From positions 1 through 64,000 of the forward strand of contig CACNCK010000004.1 in assembly GCA_902618945.1 (NCBI GenBank): DNA of 64,000 nt, written 5' to 3'. A program made the position numbers and the translations under genes. This DNA is from an uncultured SAR86 cluster bacterium. GTDB lineage: Bacteria; Pseudomonadota; Gammaproteobacteria; Magnimaribacterales; Magnimaribacteraceae. Positions 48,084-58,464 of this stretch are shown piece after piece (position 1 is the stretch's first letter; every line of letters starts with the position of its first letter). The notes beneath the pieces are model-generated. The model saw nothing but the letters and a program-made list of their open reading frames with translations, did not search any database and was not told the origin of the DNA.

Positions 48084-49478
48084 ATGCGTACTGCGACAGT
48101 TCAGCGAAATACAATATTAGCTTATGGAGGGCTTGCAACGCCTTTAGCAATGATTGGCTATCCAATAGCAATCTGGCTAATTCCCTTTTATTCTGAAGTT
48201 GTAGGCATCCCTCTTTATATCATTGCCAATCTCCTTTTAATTGCAAGGTTCACAGATGTAATTACTGATCCAATTCTTGGGCAGTTAGGTGATTCTACTA
48301 GGACTTCAATAGGAAGAAGAAAGCCTTGGATTATATTAGGCGTACCTTTGATGATGTTGGCTATTTACAAGTTATTCATCCCTGACTCAGAAGTCTCAAT
48401 TGCCTATTTTGTAATTTGGATGATGCTTATGTATTTAGGTTCAACCATAATTAATATTCCTTATGGTGCATGGGGTGCTGAAATATCAACTGACTATCAT
48501 CAGAGATCAAGAGTTGTCAGCGGTAGAGAGGGATGGACTTTAATTGGTTTGTTGATTTCTGCCCTTATACCTCTTGCTATTGAAGTCTCAGGACAGGGAA
48601 TAGGATTCCTGGAATCACTAAAGAGGATGCTTGCAGCAATTTTTATTTTTCAAGATTTTTCTACTTCGGGAAAAATGTCAGATATATTGGCAAGTATGGG
48701 GATTGGTATTGTTCTGTTGCTGCCGATCTTTGCAGCGTGGGCAATTTGGAAAGTGCCAGATCCTATGCCGAAGGTAGAAAAAAAGATTCCTTTATTTGAA
48801 GGACTAAAATATGCTGCCGAAAATCCTTTACTAGTAAGAATCTTATTAATCATTTTCTTAGTGATTGCAGGAGAGTCATTTAGAAATACTTTATCTCTCT
48901 GGTTTGTAAGAGATGTGATTGGAATCGAGACTGTTGGTGCCTCTTATGCAAGATACTTTATTGCGGGATTGATAGGAATTCCTTTCTGGCTTTGGCTCGG
49001 TAAAACTTTAGGTAAGCATAAGGCTTTTTGTATAACTCTTGTAGGCACCGGAACAGTTAGTTTCTTATGTTTTTTTCTTGAAAGAGGCGATTTCTCTCAA
49101 TTTCATATCCTTTTTCTTCTCAAAGGATTCTGTTTTGGTGGCCTTCAATTCCTCCCCGCCTCTATGTTGGCAGATGTAGTTGACCTAGATTCTTTAAAAA
49201 CTGGAGGGAGACGTGCTGGAACATTCTTTGCATTGAATGGAATGATAGCTAAAGTATCTGCAATGATAGCCGTTTGGGCTGCGGCTATATTAGTAGACTT
49301 CTCTGGATTTGTACCTGGAATAAAAAATTCAGACGATGCGATGCTAGCTTTAAGAATTTATTATTGCCTTGGTTGTGCCATATTTTTCCTACCTGCTTTA
49401 TTTCTAACTTGGTATTACCCTCTTACTAAGCAGAAACACAAAGAGCTTAGGATGGAACTTGAAAGTCAGAACAAATAA
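48084..49478 (+). CDS. GPH-family (MelB-like) sugar:cation symporter
   Basis: A 464-residue inner-membrane transporter with 12 predicted helices, belonging to the glycoside-pentoside-hexuronide symporter family (MFS_2). Signatures include ARFTDVITDPILGQLGDST and GRRKPWIILGVP in the first half and PYGAWGAEIS. Substrates are typically glycosides or uronides with Na+ or H+; the substrate cannot be read from sequence. A strong SD (AGGGGAG) precedes ATG 48084. It converges on the crotonase gene with only a four-base gap. Confidence 0.92.
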   Translation: MRTATVQRNTILAYGGLATPLAMIGYPIAIWLIPFYSEVVGIPLYIIANLLLIARFTDVITDPILGQLGDSTRTSIGRRKPWIILGVPLMMLAIYKLFIPDSEVSIAYFVIWMMLMYLGSTIINIPYGAWGAEISTDYHQRSRVVSGREGWTLIGLLISALIPLAIEVSGQGIGFLESLKRMLAAIFIFQDFSTSGKMSDILASMGIGIVLLLPIFAAWAIWKVPDPMPKVEKKIPLFEGLKYAAENPLLVRILLIIFLVIAGESFRNTLSLWFVRDVIGIETVGASYARYFIAGLIGIPFWLWLGKTLGKHKAFCITLVGTGTVSFLCFFLERGDFSQFHILFLLKGFCFGGLQFLPASMLADVVDLDSLKTGGRRAGTFFALNGMIAKVSAMIAVWAAAILVDFSGFVPGIKNSDDAMLALRIYYCLGCAIFFLPALFLTWYYPLTKQKHKELRMELESQNK

Positions 49479-49482
49479 ATTT

Positions 49483-50256
49483 TTATTTAAAGTTAGGTTG
49501 TCTCTTTTCCATAAAAGCTGTGACTCCCTCAATATTGTCTTCTGAACCTGTAAGTGTATTTTGGGTTTTAGCCTCAAGGTCATAAATATCGCTATAAGTC
49601 GTGTCTAAAGCCTTTCTCATTATCTGTTTCGTAAGTTTTAAAGATTGAGAAGACCGAAGACTCAATCTATCTGCCCATGACAGTGCCTCGTCTAGTAAAG
49701 CTTCACCAGGAACTATTTTATTTATTAACCCTAATTCTAAACATCTACTAGAGTCTATTCTTTCGCCCTCTATTGCAATTTGATATGCAAGTTTATAACC
49801 AACTGTATTGGTTAAAAACCAATTAGCTCCTCCATCAGGAATTAGACCAATATTACTGAAAGCTTGAAGTATATAAGCTTCTTCAGACATGATGGTTAAA
49901 TCACAAGCCATTGCGTAAGCACTTCCTATGCCTGCTGCAGCACCGTTTACCGCAGATATGACAGGTTTAGGTAATGTCATTATTTCTTGCAGACTTGGTA
50001 AGTACCCTTCAACTAAAGCAGCTTCGGTATCTGACCACTTATTATCTCTTGCAGAGAGATCTGCACCCGCTGAAAAGCTTAGCCCTTCACCAGTCAACAC
50101 TAAAACTCGGATATCACTATCCAATTTAGCCTCTATCAATGCTTTAAGAATATCCTCAGTCATCTTAGCATTAAATGCATTCCTTACTTCAGGCCGATTA
50201 AACTTGATCAATGCAACAGCTCCTCTTTTTTCATAAATTACTGTATCTAAATTCAT
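49483..50256 (-). CDS. Enoyl-CoA hydratase/isomerase family protein (PaaG-like)
   Basis: A 257-residue crotonase: FNRPEVRNAFNAKM at the N-terminus, CoA-binding SFSAGADLSARD, the oxyanion-hole VNGAAAGIGSAYAMACD, and GLIPDGGANWFL. The PDGG pattern, with Asp where hydratases usually have the second catalytic Glu, and the C-terminal EGVTAFMEKRQPNFK resemble PaaG-type isomerases. The true substrate is unknown; fatty-acid or aromatic acyl-CoA are options. It lies nine bases after tilS on the same strand. Confidence 0.9.
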   Translation of the reverse strand: MNLDTVIYEKRGAVALIKFNRPEVRNAFNAKMTEDILKALIEAKLDSDIRVLVLTGEGLSFSAGADLSARDNKWSDTEAALVEGYLPSLQEIMTLPKPVISAVNGAAAGIGSAYAMACDLTIMSEEAYILQAFSNIGLIPDGGANWFLTNTVGYKLAYQIAIEGERIDSSRCLELGLINKIVPGEALLDEALSWADRLSLRSSQSLKLTKQIMRKALDTTYSDIYDLEAKTQNTLTGSEDNIEGVTAFMEKRQPNFK

Positions 50257-50265
50257 AATTACTCC

Positions 50266-51588
50266 CTATTTGTTTACACTATCATTCCACACTATAGAAA
50301 TACCACTCTCATCTAAATTAGTATGAAATTCATCACAAACCCATAAATCTCCCACTGCAGCTATCTGACCGTTTATGTAGATTAATGGGATAGAATCCCT
50401 TTTCCAATCTGGTATCTCAAATTCTTGAAATAGATTCTTTATTTTTTGACTCTTGTCTCTTCCAAAAGGCTTACATCTCTCTCCTCCAACTCTAGCCTTA
50501 ATAATTACATCATCTCTGAGATATTTTTTATCCAATCCTTTTCCATAGGACTCTTGAGTTGAAAGTTCTCCAGAAGGAATTTTTATGGATTTTTTTAAAT
50601 CCCAATTGACTCTTAAATTTTCCGGTAAAGGTCTTACTGAACCTTGATCTAATATTCTTATCTCTTTTGAAGATACAATAATTCTTATTTCAGTGTTTAG
50701 TGAGTCTGAATGAATAATAAAACAACTAGATTCTGGAGATGGCTCTGAGATAGATGATAAGATCTGAAAAATAAATTTAGAAGAAACATAAAAATCATTT
50801 TCGTTATTTAGCCAAAAAACTATTGCATTTTTCTGCCTCTCATAAGATAAAGATTTCAATCTTTTCATATTTATCTTATCTTTGCTTGCATCAATACTAT
50901 CTAAATCCTCTCTAGCGACTTCTGTAAGTATCTTTTGATTCCATTTGGCCTCTGCTGAAAGCTTACCTATTGATTTACCGATAGTAGGCCATCGAGAAAT
51001 AATTTTTGGCATCAATTCATTTCTAATCATATTTCTAGAAAATTTAGATTCTCTATTAGAGTCGTCTTCAATCCAACTAAGATTTCGTTCTTGGGCGTAT
51101 TTGAGTATTTCCTTTTTTTTATTTTCCAAAAAGGGTCTATAAAAGTTCATGCCCCGAACTTTAGAAATTTCTTTAATTCCTTCTAGACCTTTAATGCCCG
51201 TTCCCCTAAAAATTCTAAATAAAACTGTCTCAATGTGATCATCTAAATGATGACCCGTAATAATTAAATCATTGTGATCTGCCCAGCTTTTAAATACTTC
51301 GTGCCGTTTATTTCTTAAGATGTCTTCTGAGATTTTATCTAAATCTTTGAGTTTCCAGGACTTAAAATTAACACCCAATCCAGCTGCAATTTGAGCACAG
51401 AATTCTTCCCACTTATCTGAATCATTGTTGATACCATGATTTACGTGAAGGGCTGTAATCCTGTCTTTTTGTATGTCTTGTTCTGAAATAAGTTTAAGAA
51501 GGACAGACGAGTCAAGACCTCCTGAAAAAGCAATACCTAATTTATTAAAATCATTCAGAATTTTATTATTTAAAGTAAAATGTACCAT
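50266..51588 (-). CDS. tilS: tRNA(Ile)-lysidine synthetase
   Basis: TilS converts C34 of the CAT-anticodon tRNA-Ile to lysidine so that it reads AUA and accepts isoleucine. The 440-residue protein has the PP-loop SGGLDSS at 22-28, the HHLDDHIETVLFR segment, a central helical domain and the C-terminal TilS domain with KPFGR-like RCKPFGRDKSQKIKNLFQE. It follows accA with a one-base overlap, matching E. coli accA-tilS proximity. Confidence 0.96.
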   Translation of the reverse strand: MVHFTLNNKILNDFNKLGIAFSGGLDSSVLLKLISEQDIQKDRITALHVNHGINNDSDKWEEFCAQIAAGLGVNFKSWKLKDLDKISEDILRNKRHEVFKSWADHNDLIITGHHLDDHIETVLFRIFRGTGIKGLEGIKEISKVRGMNFYRPFLENKKKEILKYAQERNLSWIEDDSNRESKFSRNMIRNELMPKIISRWPTIGKSIGKLSAEAKWNQKILTEVAREDLDSIDASKDKINMKRLKSLSYERQKNAIVFWLNNENDFYVSSKFIFQILSSISEPSPESSCFIIHSDSLNTEIRIIVSSKEIRILDQGSVRPLPENLRVNWDLKKSIKIPSGELSTQESYGKGLDKKYLRDDVIIKARVGGERCKPFGRDKSQKIKNLFQEFEIPDWKRDSIPLIYINGQIAAVGDLWVCDEFHTNLDESGISIVWNDSVNK

Positions 51589-52535
51589 TAAATAGATCCA
51601 TAACTCATTAACCTTTTGTATCTCCTATCGAGAAGCGAGTCGATAGACATACTAGTTAAGTCATCTAAGTTTTTGATTAAAACTTTATATAAATTCGATG
51701 ATGCCTGGTCAAAACTTCTATGTGCACCACCCAAAGGTTCCGGAATAACTTCATCTATCAAACCCAAATCATAGACACTTTCCGCATCTAATTTCATAGC
51801 CTCTGCAGCGAGATCTGCTTTAGTGGAGTCTCTCCAAACAATGCTTGCGCAAGCTTCAGGCGATGCTACTGAATAGGTAGAATGCTCAAGCATAGATATA
51901 TGATCTCCTACACCTAAAGCGAGAGCTCCACCAGATCCACCCTCACCTACAACATTCACAATAATTGGAGTTTTTAATGAAGACATAACCCTCAAGTTGT
52001 GAGCTATTGCCTCGCTTTGACCTCTTTCTTCGCTATCAATGCCTGGATAGGCTCCAGGTGTATCAACAAGAGTAATTATTGGAAGCGAGAACCGCTCTGC
52101 TAACTCCATTAACCTACAAGCTTTTCGGTAACCTTCCGGTTGAGACATTCCAAAATTATGTAGAATCTTTTCTTCAGTCGACCTGCCCTTTTCATGCCCT
52201 ATAAACATTACTTTATATTCACCGATAGACCCAATCCCACCTATGACTGCTCTATCGTCTGAGAAATGCCTATCACCATGAAGTTCATCAAATTCATCAG
52301 AAATTCTTTCGATATAGTCTAAGAAATGAGGCCTTTCCGGATGTCTAGCAACTTGAACATTTTGCCAAGGACTTAAGTTAGAGTAAATTTTTTCGGTAGT
52401 CTTCAAGATAGACTCATTGAGTCTAATAACTTCTTTCTTTATTAACTCGTCATCTAAATCAGAATCTTTTAGATCTATAACTTGTTGTTCAAGATCAGCA
52501 ATAGGTTGTTCAAAATCAAGATAACTTTTTAGCAT
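51588..52535 (-). CDS. accA: Acetyl-CoA carboxylase carboxyltransferase alpha subunit
   Basis: AccA with AccD transfers carboxyl from carboxybiotin to acetyl-CoA, making malonyl-CoA for fatty acid synthesis. The 315-residue crotonase-fold protein has QVARHPERPHFLDYI, GHEKGRSTEEKILHNFGMS, VDTPGAYPGIDSEERGQSEAI and GEGGSGGALALGVGD. It begins nine bases after the dnaE stop. AccB, AccC and AccD are not in the window. Confidence 0.98.
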   Translation of the reverse strand: MLKSYLDFEQPIADLEQQVIDLKDSDLDDELIKKEVIRLNESILKTTEKIYSNLSPWQNVQVARHPERPHFLDYIERISDEFDELHGDRHFSDDRAVIGGIGSIGEYKVMFIGHEKGRSTEEKILHNFGMSQPEGYRKACRLMELAERFSLPIITLVDTPGAYPGIDSEERGQSEAIAHNLRVMSSLKTPIIVNVVGEGGSGGALALGVGDHISMLEHSTYSVASPEACASIVWRDSTKADLAAEAMKLDAESVYDLGLIDEVIPEPLGGAHRSFDQASSNLYKVLIKNLDDLTSMSIDSLLDRRYKRLMSYGSI

Positions 52536-52544
52536 TTAGGATTA

Positions 52545-55500
52545 TTAATTTATGTGATATTGGCTATGATAAACGAACTTAACATTTTCTGGTCCAAAAC
52601 GTTTGCCCAAGGCCTTTATTGAAGAATCATCAAGTCTCACTGAGAAATCACTTGGTAGAGCAATATCTGCTACTGCTGACTCTCCCTTGTAAGATATTAG
52701 AACTTGATTACCTTCTTTGCTATTTGCAATTAATTTTAAAGAATTAATCACGTCTTCTGAGCTGATATCGTTATTTTCAATATCAATTTTAATGTTCTTT
52801 ACATACTCATGACGAGCTTGATCAAAAGTTAAAATCTTATCGGCGATCATTTTGTATTTTGCAAAGTTAGAATATTCATCCTTCTCGATCATGCCTTCAA
52901 CAACCAAAACCTGTCCTTTTTTTAGCAAGCTCCTATATTTTTCAAACACATCTGGCCAGATGGAGACTTCTATTTTTGAAGAACCATCATCTAATGTTGC
53001 GAAAGCAAATCTACCTCTTTTGCCCTGTCTCACATTAAACTGCATTAAACATCCTGCAATTCTTTGCATGTGTTCTTCGGATTGAAGTTCAGAAATAAAA
53101 AAACCACACATATTCCTAACCTCTTTCTTTTTACTTTCTAGAGGATGAGAATCTAAATAAAAACCTAAAGCACTCCATTCAGATGATACTTCATCAAATT
53201 CTATGTCATCGTTAACAATATCCTCTGCAGGAGAAATAATTTCTCCCCCAAAAAGATCTTGAATATTACTCTTATTCCTCTCAGAAGCCTGTTCTGCATT
53301 CTTAAGATAAGAATCAATTCTTCTGAAAAGATCTTCTCTCTTTCCGAAAGAGTCCATGGCACCAGACCCAATTAATGTTGTTAAAATTCTTCTATTAATT
53401 CTATTAGATCCAATTCTCATACAGAAATCATGCATATCTTTGAATTGTTCAATATTGCGTTGAGAAATAATTTGTTCTACTAAAGATTCACCTATACCTT
53501 TGATTGCACCCAAACCATATAAGATTGTTCTTGAATCTAAGTCTTCAAATCTATATGAACTTCTATTTATATCAGGTTTCTCAATTGATAATCCTATGTT
53601 TCTGCAATCATCTACGAATAATTGAATATTATCTGTATTTCCTAAATCACATGATAAGACTGAAGCCATAAATTCAGCAGGAAAATGAGTTTTCAGCCAT
53701 GCAGTTTGATAGGCAATAAGTGCATAACCTACGGAATGAGATCGATTGAAACCGTAACCCGCAAATTGCTCTATTTGGTCAAATAAATTTGCAGCATATC
53801 TCTCGTTTACATCTTTCTTAACTGCTCCGTTTATAAATGTGGACCGCAGACTTTCCATTTCTTCTTTCTTCTTTTTCCCCATTGCCCTTCGCAAGATATC
53901 TGCTTGGCCGAGAGAAAAACCTGAAAGTTCCTGAGCTATCTGCATTACCTGTTCTTGATAGACTATTACTCCATAGGTAGTACTAAGTATTTTTTTTACT
54001 GATTCATGACCATAGGTAACTTCTTCCCTACCATGCTTTCTATTTATATAAGAATCTACCATGTTCATACCCAAGGCGCCTGGACGGTACAAAGCGTTCA
54101 TGCTTACAATGTCTTCAAAATCATTAGGGACTAATTGTTTCAAATAGTCCCTCATACCTCTTGATTCAAGTTGAAATATACCGGTAGTTTCCCCTCTTTG
54201 AAGTAGTTCGAAAGTTTCCGAATCTTTCAACGATAAATTATCAATATTTATATGATCTCGCTCGCTTTTTGCCTTTGCATTAATTCGTCTTACAGATTGA
54301 TCTATTATGGTAAGAGTTTTTAGACCAAGAAAATCAAATTTAACTAAGCCTGCAGACTCAACGTCGCCCATATCAAATTGTGATGCAACTGTTCCTTTAT
54401 CAGAATCTAAAAAAAGAGGTGTAAAATCTGTCAAAGCTGTTGGCGCTATAACTACTCCAGCGGCATGAGTTCCAACACTCCTTGATAAACCTTCCAACTT
54501 AAGTGCCATATCAAAAACTTCTTTTGATTCATCTGACTCATCGATAATCTCTTTGAATTGCTTATCCTTATATGCCTCTTCAAGACTTATTCCTAAAACA
54601 TCTGGTATTGCTTTTGCAAGTCTATCGCCAAATCCATAAGGCTTACCCAATACTCGAACTACATCACGTAATACAGCCCTTGCTGCCATTGTTCCTCTTG
54701 TACTTATCTGTGCTACTGAATCTTTACCATATTTGTTTGTGACATATTCTAGAACTTTGTCTCTACCCTCAATGCAAAAATCTATATCGAAATCAGGATT
54801 ACTTACTCGTTCTGGATTAAGAAATCTCTCAAATAAAAGATCATATTTGATAGGATCTATAGCGGTTATGCCTAAGGCATAGGCGACTATAGACCCAGCG
54901 CCAGAACCTCTGCCAGGACCAACAGGGATATCATTCTTTTGAGCCCAATTCACAAAATCAGCTACGATTAAAAAATAACCTGCGAAATCTAGCTTACAGA
55001 TCATATCTAATTCGTATTCTAGTCTTTTTATATAAGTATGTTCATCCAGTTCATAAGAATCGGCAGACCCTTTAAGTTCATTTATTCTTTTGAGTAGACC
55101 TTCATTTGAAATTTTTCTTAAGAATTCTTCTCTAGAATAGCTATTTGGAACTTCAAAATCAGGGAGATAAAATTTTCCTAACTCCAAGTCGATATTACAT
55201 TTTTCTGCGATTTTTACCGTATTAATGAGTGCTTCAGGTATATCAGAAAATAGGTCAAACATCTCCTCTTTACTTCTTAAGTATTGCTCTTCGGTATAAT
55301 TTTTAGGTCTTCTTGGATCATCCAGAACATCCCCTCTTTGAATACAAACTCTCGCCTCATGAGCTTCAAAATCAGAAGGAGAAATATCAGGATCAACCGC
55401 TTCTAAAAACCTTACATTATTGGTTGCAACAACAGGAATCTCCATTTTTGAAGCAAACTGCAATACTGCTTCATTGTATTCTTTTTCGTTAGGCTTGCCT

Positions 55501-56024
55501 GTTCTTTGAACTTCAATAAAAAAATTATCCATATAAATCTTTTTAAAGAAATCTATACGAGACTCCGACAATTGCTTATTTCCTGCCAAAATTGAATTCC
55601 CAATATGTCCCTCCATACCTCCCGATAAAGCGATTATTCCTTCTGAAAATTCTTCAAGCCAATTAAAAAGAACAATAGGATCGCCATTTACTTGACCTTC
55701 AACATAAGCTTTAGAAACTAACTTTGTTAAATTTATGTAGCCTTGTTTATTCCTAGCTAAAAGCACAATAGGAGCTGAAATTGAGTCTTTATCTTTTGCT
55801 ACATTAATCTCCGAACCTACAATAGGTTTAATGCCCTTACTTCTTGCAGATCTATAAAATTCAATTAATCCAAAGAGATTAGTTAAATCTGTCAAAGCAA
55901 CAGAGTGATATCCAAGACCAACAGAATGATCTAGTAATTCATCAACTCTTATGATTCCATCAACTAAAGAGTATTCCGAATGGACATGAAGATGAACAAA
56001 ATCTAAATTATTTAATTGACTCAT
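52545..56024 (-). CDS. dnaE: DNA polymerase III alpha subunit
   Basis: DnaE is the replicative polymerase catalytic subunit. The 1159-residue protein has the N-terminal PHP domain (VHLHVHSEYSLVDG, 10-23), the palm with GPGRGSGAGSIVAYALG (369-385) and catalytic Asp411/Asp413 in PDFDIDFC, then fingers, helix-hairpin-helix (LYGLGAIKGIGESLVEQI) and an OB fold (about 985-1060). Length and order match E. coli DnaE1. Its start lies 17 bases inside rnhB. Confidence 0.98.
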   Translation of the reverse strand: MSQLNNLDFVHLHVHSEYSLVDGIIRVDELLDHSVGLGYHSVALTDLTNLFGLIEFYRSARSKGIKPIVGSEINVAKDKDSISAPIVLLARNKQGYINLTKLVSKAYVEGQVNGDPIVLFNWLEEFSEGIIALSGGMEGHIGNSILAGNKQLSESRIDFFKKIYMDNFFIEVQRTGKPNEKEYNEAVLQFASKMEIPVVATNNVRFLEAVDPDISPSDFEAHEARVCIQRGDVLDDPRRPKNYTEEQYLRSKEEMFDLFSDIPEALINTVKIAEKCNIDLELGKFYLPDFEVPNSYSREEFLRKISNEGLLKRINELKGSADSYELDEHTYIKRLEYELDMICKLDFAGYFLIVADFVNWAQKNDIPVGPGRGSGAGSIVAYALGITAIDPIKYDLLFERFLNPERVSNPDFDIDFCIEGRDKVLEYVTNKYGKDSVAQISTRGTMAARAVLRDVVRVLGKPYGFGDRLAKAIPDVLGISLEEAYKDKQFKEIIDESDESKEVFDMALKLEGLSRSVGTHAAGVVIAPTALTDFTPLFLDSDKGTVASQFDMGDVESAGLVKFDFLGLKTLTIIDQSVRRINAKAKSERDHINIDNLSLKDSETFELLQRGETTGIFQLESRGMRDYLKQLVPNDFEDIVSMNALYRPGALGMNMVDSYINRKHGREEVTYGHESVKKILSTTYGVIVYQEQVMQIAQELSGFSLGQADILRRAMGKKKKEEMESLRSTFINGAVKKDVNERYAANLFDQIEQFAGYGFNRSHSVGYALIAYQTAWLKTHFPAEFMASVLSCDLGNTDNIQLFVDDCRNIGLSIEKPDINRSSYRFEDLDSRTILYGLGAIKGIGESLVEQIISQRNIEQFKDMHDFCMRIGSNRINRRILTTLIGSGAMDSFGKREDLFRRIDSYLKNAEQASERNKSNIQDLFGGEIISPAEDIVNDDIEFDEVSSEWSALGFYLDSHPLESKKKEVRNMCGFFISELQSEEHMQRIAGCLMQFNVRQGKRGRFAFATLDDGSSKIEVSIWPDVFEKYRSLLKKGQVLVVEGMIEKDEYSNFAKYKMIADKILTFDQARHEYVKNIKIDIENNDISSEDVINSLKLIANSKEGNQVLISYKGESAVADIALPSDFSVRLDDSSIKALGKRFGPENVKFVYHSQYHIN

Positions 56025-56577
56025 TAATATTTCTAACAGGTTTAAAACTTAACCTATGTTCTAAAGTTATACCATATGATTCTAATGCTTCTAGGTGCAT
56101 CTTTGTAGGATAACCTTTGTGTTGTTTAAAGCCATATTCTGGAACGGACTTATCTAATTCTTTCATATAATTATCTCTATAAACTTTAGCAAGGATTGAA
56201 GCCGCCATAATATTCTCATTTGACTGGTCTCCTTTGATTATAGTCCGTACTTTCAAATCCGTTTCAGGTGAAAACTGGCCATCGACAGATAAAAGTTCGG
56301 GTCTCACATCCAAACCATCTATGGCTCTCCTCATAGCTAATAAAGATGCTCTGAGAATATTAATATCATCGATCTCTTTAGCTGTACTCATTCCTATGGA
56401 CCATGAAATAGCATGAACTTTTATATCTTCTGCTATCAGTTCCCTTCTTTTCTCAGAAATCTTTTTTGAGTCATTTAGATTTGATATTGAATGTTTCTTG
56501 CCTAATATAACTGCTGCAGCAAAAACCGGACCAGCTATGGAGCCCCTTCCTGCTTCATCAACTCCAGCTTCAATCAA
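56008..56577 (-). CDS. rnhB: Ribonuclease HII
   Basis: RNase HII nicks RNA-DNA hybrids at misincorporated ribonucleotides. The 189-residue protein shows the acidic active site: GVDEAGRGSIAGP (Asp and Glu near the start), VDGQ in mid-protein and a later Asp in AKVYRDNYM. It overlaps lpxB by four bases and dnaE by 17. lpxB-rnhB-dnaE is the E. coli order. Confidence 0.96.
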   Translation of the reverse strand: MIEAGVDEAGRGSIAGPVFAAAVILGKKHSISNLNDSKKISEKRRELIAEDIKVHAISWSIGMSTAKEIDDINILRASLLAMRRAIDGLDVRPELLSVDGQFSPETDLKVRTIIKGDQSNENIMAASILAKVYRDNYMKELDKSVPEYGFKQHKGYPTKMHLEALESYGITLEHRLSFKPVRNINESIK

Positions 56578-57695
56578 TTTAATAACTTTAAAACCTCAAC
56601 AGACGCCTTATCTGCTCCCCCAGCCTTTAGCTTTTCTTTTATACAATTAAACTCGTTTCTATAGAATTCAAAGCCTCTATCCTGTAGTAGATTTACTGAA
56701 GAGATTATCTTTTCTATAGTTACTTCAGACTGCAATAGCTCAGGTAAAATTTTCTTACCTGAAATTAAATTTGGTAACGAAAAAGAGTCAATTTGAAGTA
56801 AAGGTTTAATTAATAAATAAGACAACCAATTAGTCTTATATACAGCTATACAAGGAGTGAATGATAAGGCGGCCTCTAAGGTTGCTGTTCCAGATGTAAT
56901 AATTGCCATAGAAGATTTCTTTAAAATATCTTGAGAATTTTCATATGAAATATGAACGAAATCTTCCATATCCTCCTTAAAAAGGCCTAGATGAGATGAA
57001 TCTGATAATGGCATAAAAAATTGGTAGTTTGGATTCATAAGCTTCAGTTTCTTTGCTGCCTTAATCATTAAATCACCCATTAGTAAGATCTCTGACTTCC
57101 TGCTTCCTGGTAATAACGCAATACTATTTTGAACTTTGGATTCTATTTCCGTATTAGTAATATCAATTTTGTAAGATAAAGGGTGTCCTACATAACAAGT
57201 CTTAATCCTGGAATTGGAATAAGCAGTCTCTTCAAAAGGAAAAAGGGTTAAAACAGAATCTATTGATCTCTCCATAGATTTTATTCGACCTTTTCGCCAT
57301 GCCCAAACTGAAGGACTGACGTATTGTATTGTCTTGATTTGAAGATTCTTTTTCAAAAAATTTGCAACTGAAAGATTGAAGTCAGGTGAGTCAATGCCAA
57401 TAAAAATGTCGGGATTTTGTTGTAGCAAATACTTTTTTAAACCCTTTCTAAGTCTTAATAATTTTCTTAAGTTTAACAAAGGTTCAATAATACCCATTAC
57501 GGATATCTCACGCATATCAAAGTAAGATTCAAGTCCTTCAGCTGTCATCTTCGAACCCCCAACTCCTATAAATTCAATTGAAGGATTGATCGATTTTAAG
57601 GATTTCATCAGAGGTGCGCCTAATTCATCACCTGACCTTTCACCTGCTACTATTGCGATCTTTAAAGGAGTTTTTTCTAGGGTATTCCCCATCAA
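56574..57695 (-). CDS. lpxB: Lipid-A-disaccharide synthase
   Basis: LpxB joins UDP-diacylglucosamine and lipid X to form the lipid A disaccharide at the inner-membrane surface. The 373-residue GT19 glycosyltransferase has AGERSGDELGAPLM at the N-terminus, the GVGGSKM loop, FIGIDSPDFNL, YVSPSVWAWRKGRI and LPGSRKSEI. It overlaps lpxA and rnhB by four bases each (ATGA type), so the lpx genes are translationally coupled. Confidence 0.97.
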   Translation of the reverse strand: MMGNTLEKTPLKIAIVAGERSGDELGAPLMKSLKSINPSIEFIGVGGSKMTAEGLESYFDMREISVMGIIEPLLNLRKLLRLRKGLKKYLLQQNPDIFIGIDSPDFNLSVANFLKKNLQIKTIQYVSPSVWAWRKGRIKSMERSIDSVLTLFPFEETAYSNSRIKTCYVGHPLSYKIDITNTEIESKVQNSIALLPGSRKSEILLMGDLMIKAAKKLKLMNPNYQFFMPLSDSSHLGLFKEDMEDFVHISYENSQDILKKSSMAIITSGTATLEAALSFTPCIAVYKTNWLSYLLIKPLLQIDSFSLPNLISGKKILPELLQSEVTIEKIISSVNLLQDRGFEFYRNEFNCIKEKLKAGGADKASVEVLKLLN

Positions 57696-58462
57696 CGAGA
57701 TATGCCTCTCTTAGAGTCTTCAATTGAACTTAAGAATATATCTACTTCTTTAAAATCTTCTCTTAAAGAATCAAGATCCTTTACAGCCTCATCGACTGTA
57801 AGTTTCTTTCTATAAATTGATCTATAAGCAGATCTTAAAGCTTCTATAGTTTCTTTAGAATAACCGATTCTTTTTATTCCTGTTACGTTTATTCCAAAGG
57901 GTTTAGCTGGATTACCTCTGACTTTCACATATGCAGGTATGTCCTTATTTACTGCGCTTCCCATTGCACAAAAACTATAACTACCAATAGAGCAAAATTG
58001 ATGAACTATGGCATAACCTCCAAGTATTGCACCATCTCCAACATGAACAGAGCCAGCTAGCGCAGCCTGATTAGTTAGAACAATATCATTTTCTAAAACA
58101 CAGTCATGTGCTATGTGAGAATAGGCCATAATAAGATTTCTATCGCCGATAAGAGTTTCACCCCTATCTTGAATGGTGCCTCTGTGAATAGTTACACCCT
58201 CCCTAATGATATTATCATCTCCAATTACTAGGGTAGTAGGCTCATTCTTATATTTCTTATCTGGACTTCCATCACCTAAAGTAGAAAACTGAAATATGTG
58301 ATTTCCTTTTCCTATCTTTGCTGGTCCTTTCAAAATAACATGAGACTCAATTTTGGTTCCTGCGTCTATTTCCACCTCCGGACCGATAAGACAAAAAGGT
58401 CCAATTTCTACTGAATTATCAATTTTGGCAGAATCATCAACTATTGAAGAAGGGTGAATCAT
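57692..58462 (-). CDS. lpxA: UDP-N-acetylglucosamine acyltransferase
   Basis: LpxA adds a 3-hydroxyacyl chain from ACP to UDP-GlcNAc, the first step of lipid A synthesis. The 256-residue left-handed beta-helix protein begins IHPSSIVDDSAKIDNSVEIGPF, has the catalytic His in YSHIAHDCVLEN, and ends with helices including GINVTGIKRIGYSKE. Acyl-chain length cannot be inferred safely. It starts two bases after fabZ ends. Confidence 0.97.
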   Translation of the reverse strand: MIHPSSIVDDSAKIDNSVEIGPFCLIGPEVEIDAGTKIESHVILKGPAKIGKGNHIFQFSTLGDGSPDKKYKNEPTTLVIGDDNIIREGVTIHRGTIQDRGETLIGDRNLIMAYSHIAHDCVLENDIVLTNQAALAGSVHVGDGAILGGYAIVHQFCSIGSYSFCAMGSAVNKDIPAYVKVRGNPAKPFGINVTGIKRIGYSKETIEALRSAYRSIYRKKLTVDEAVKDLDSLREDFKEVDIFLSSIEDSKRGISR

Positions 58463-58464
58463 GA

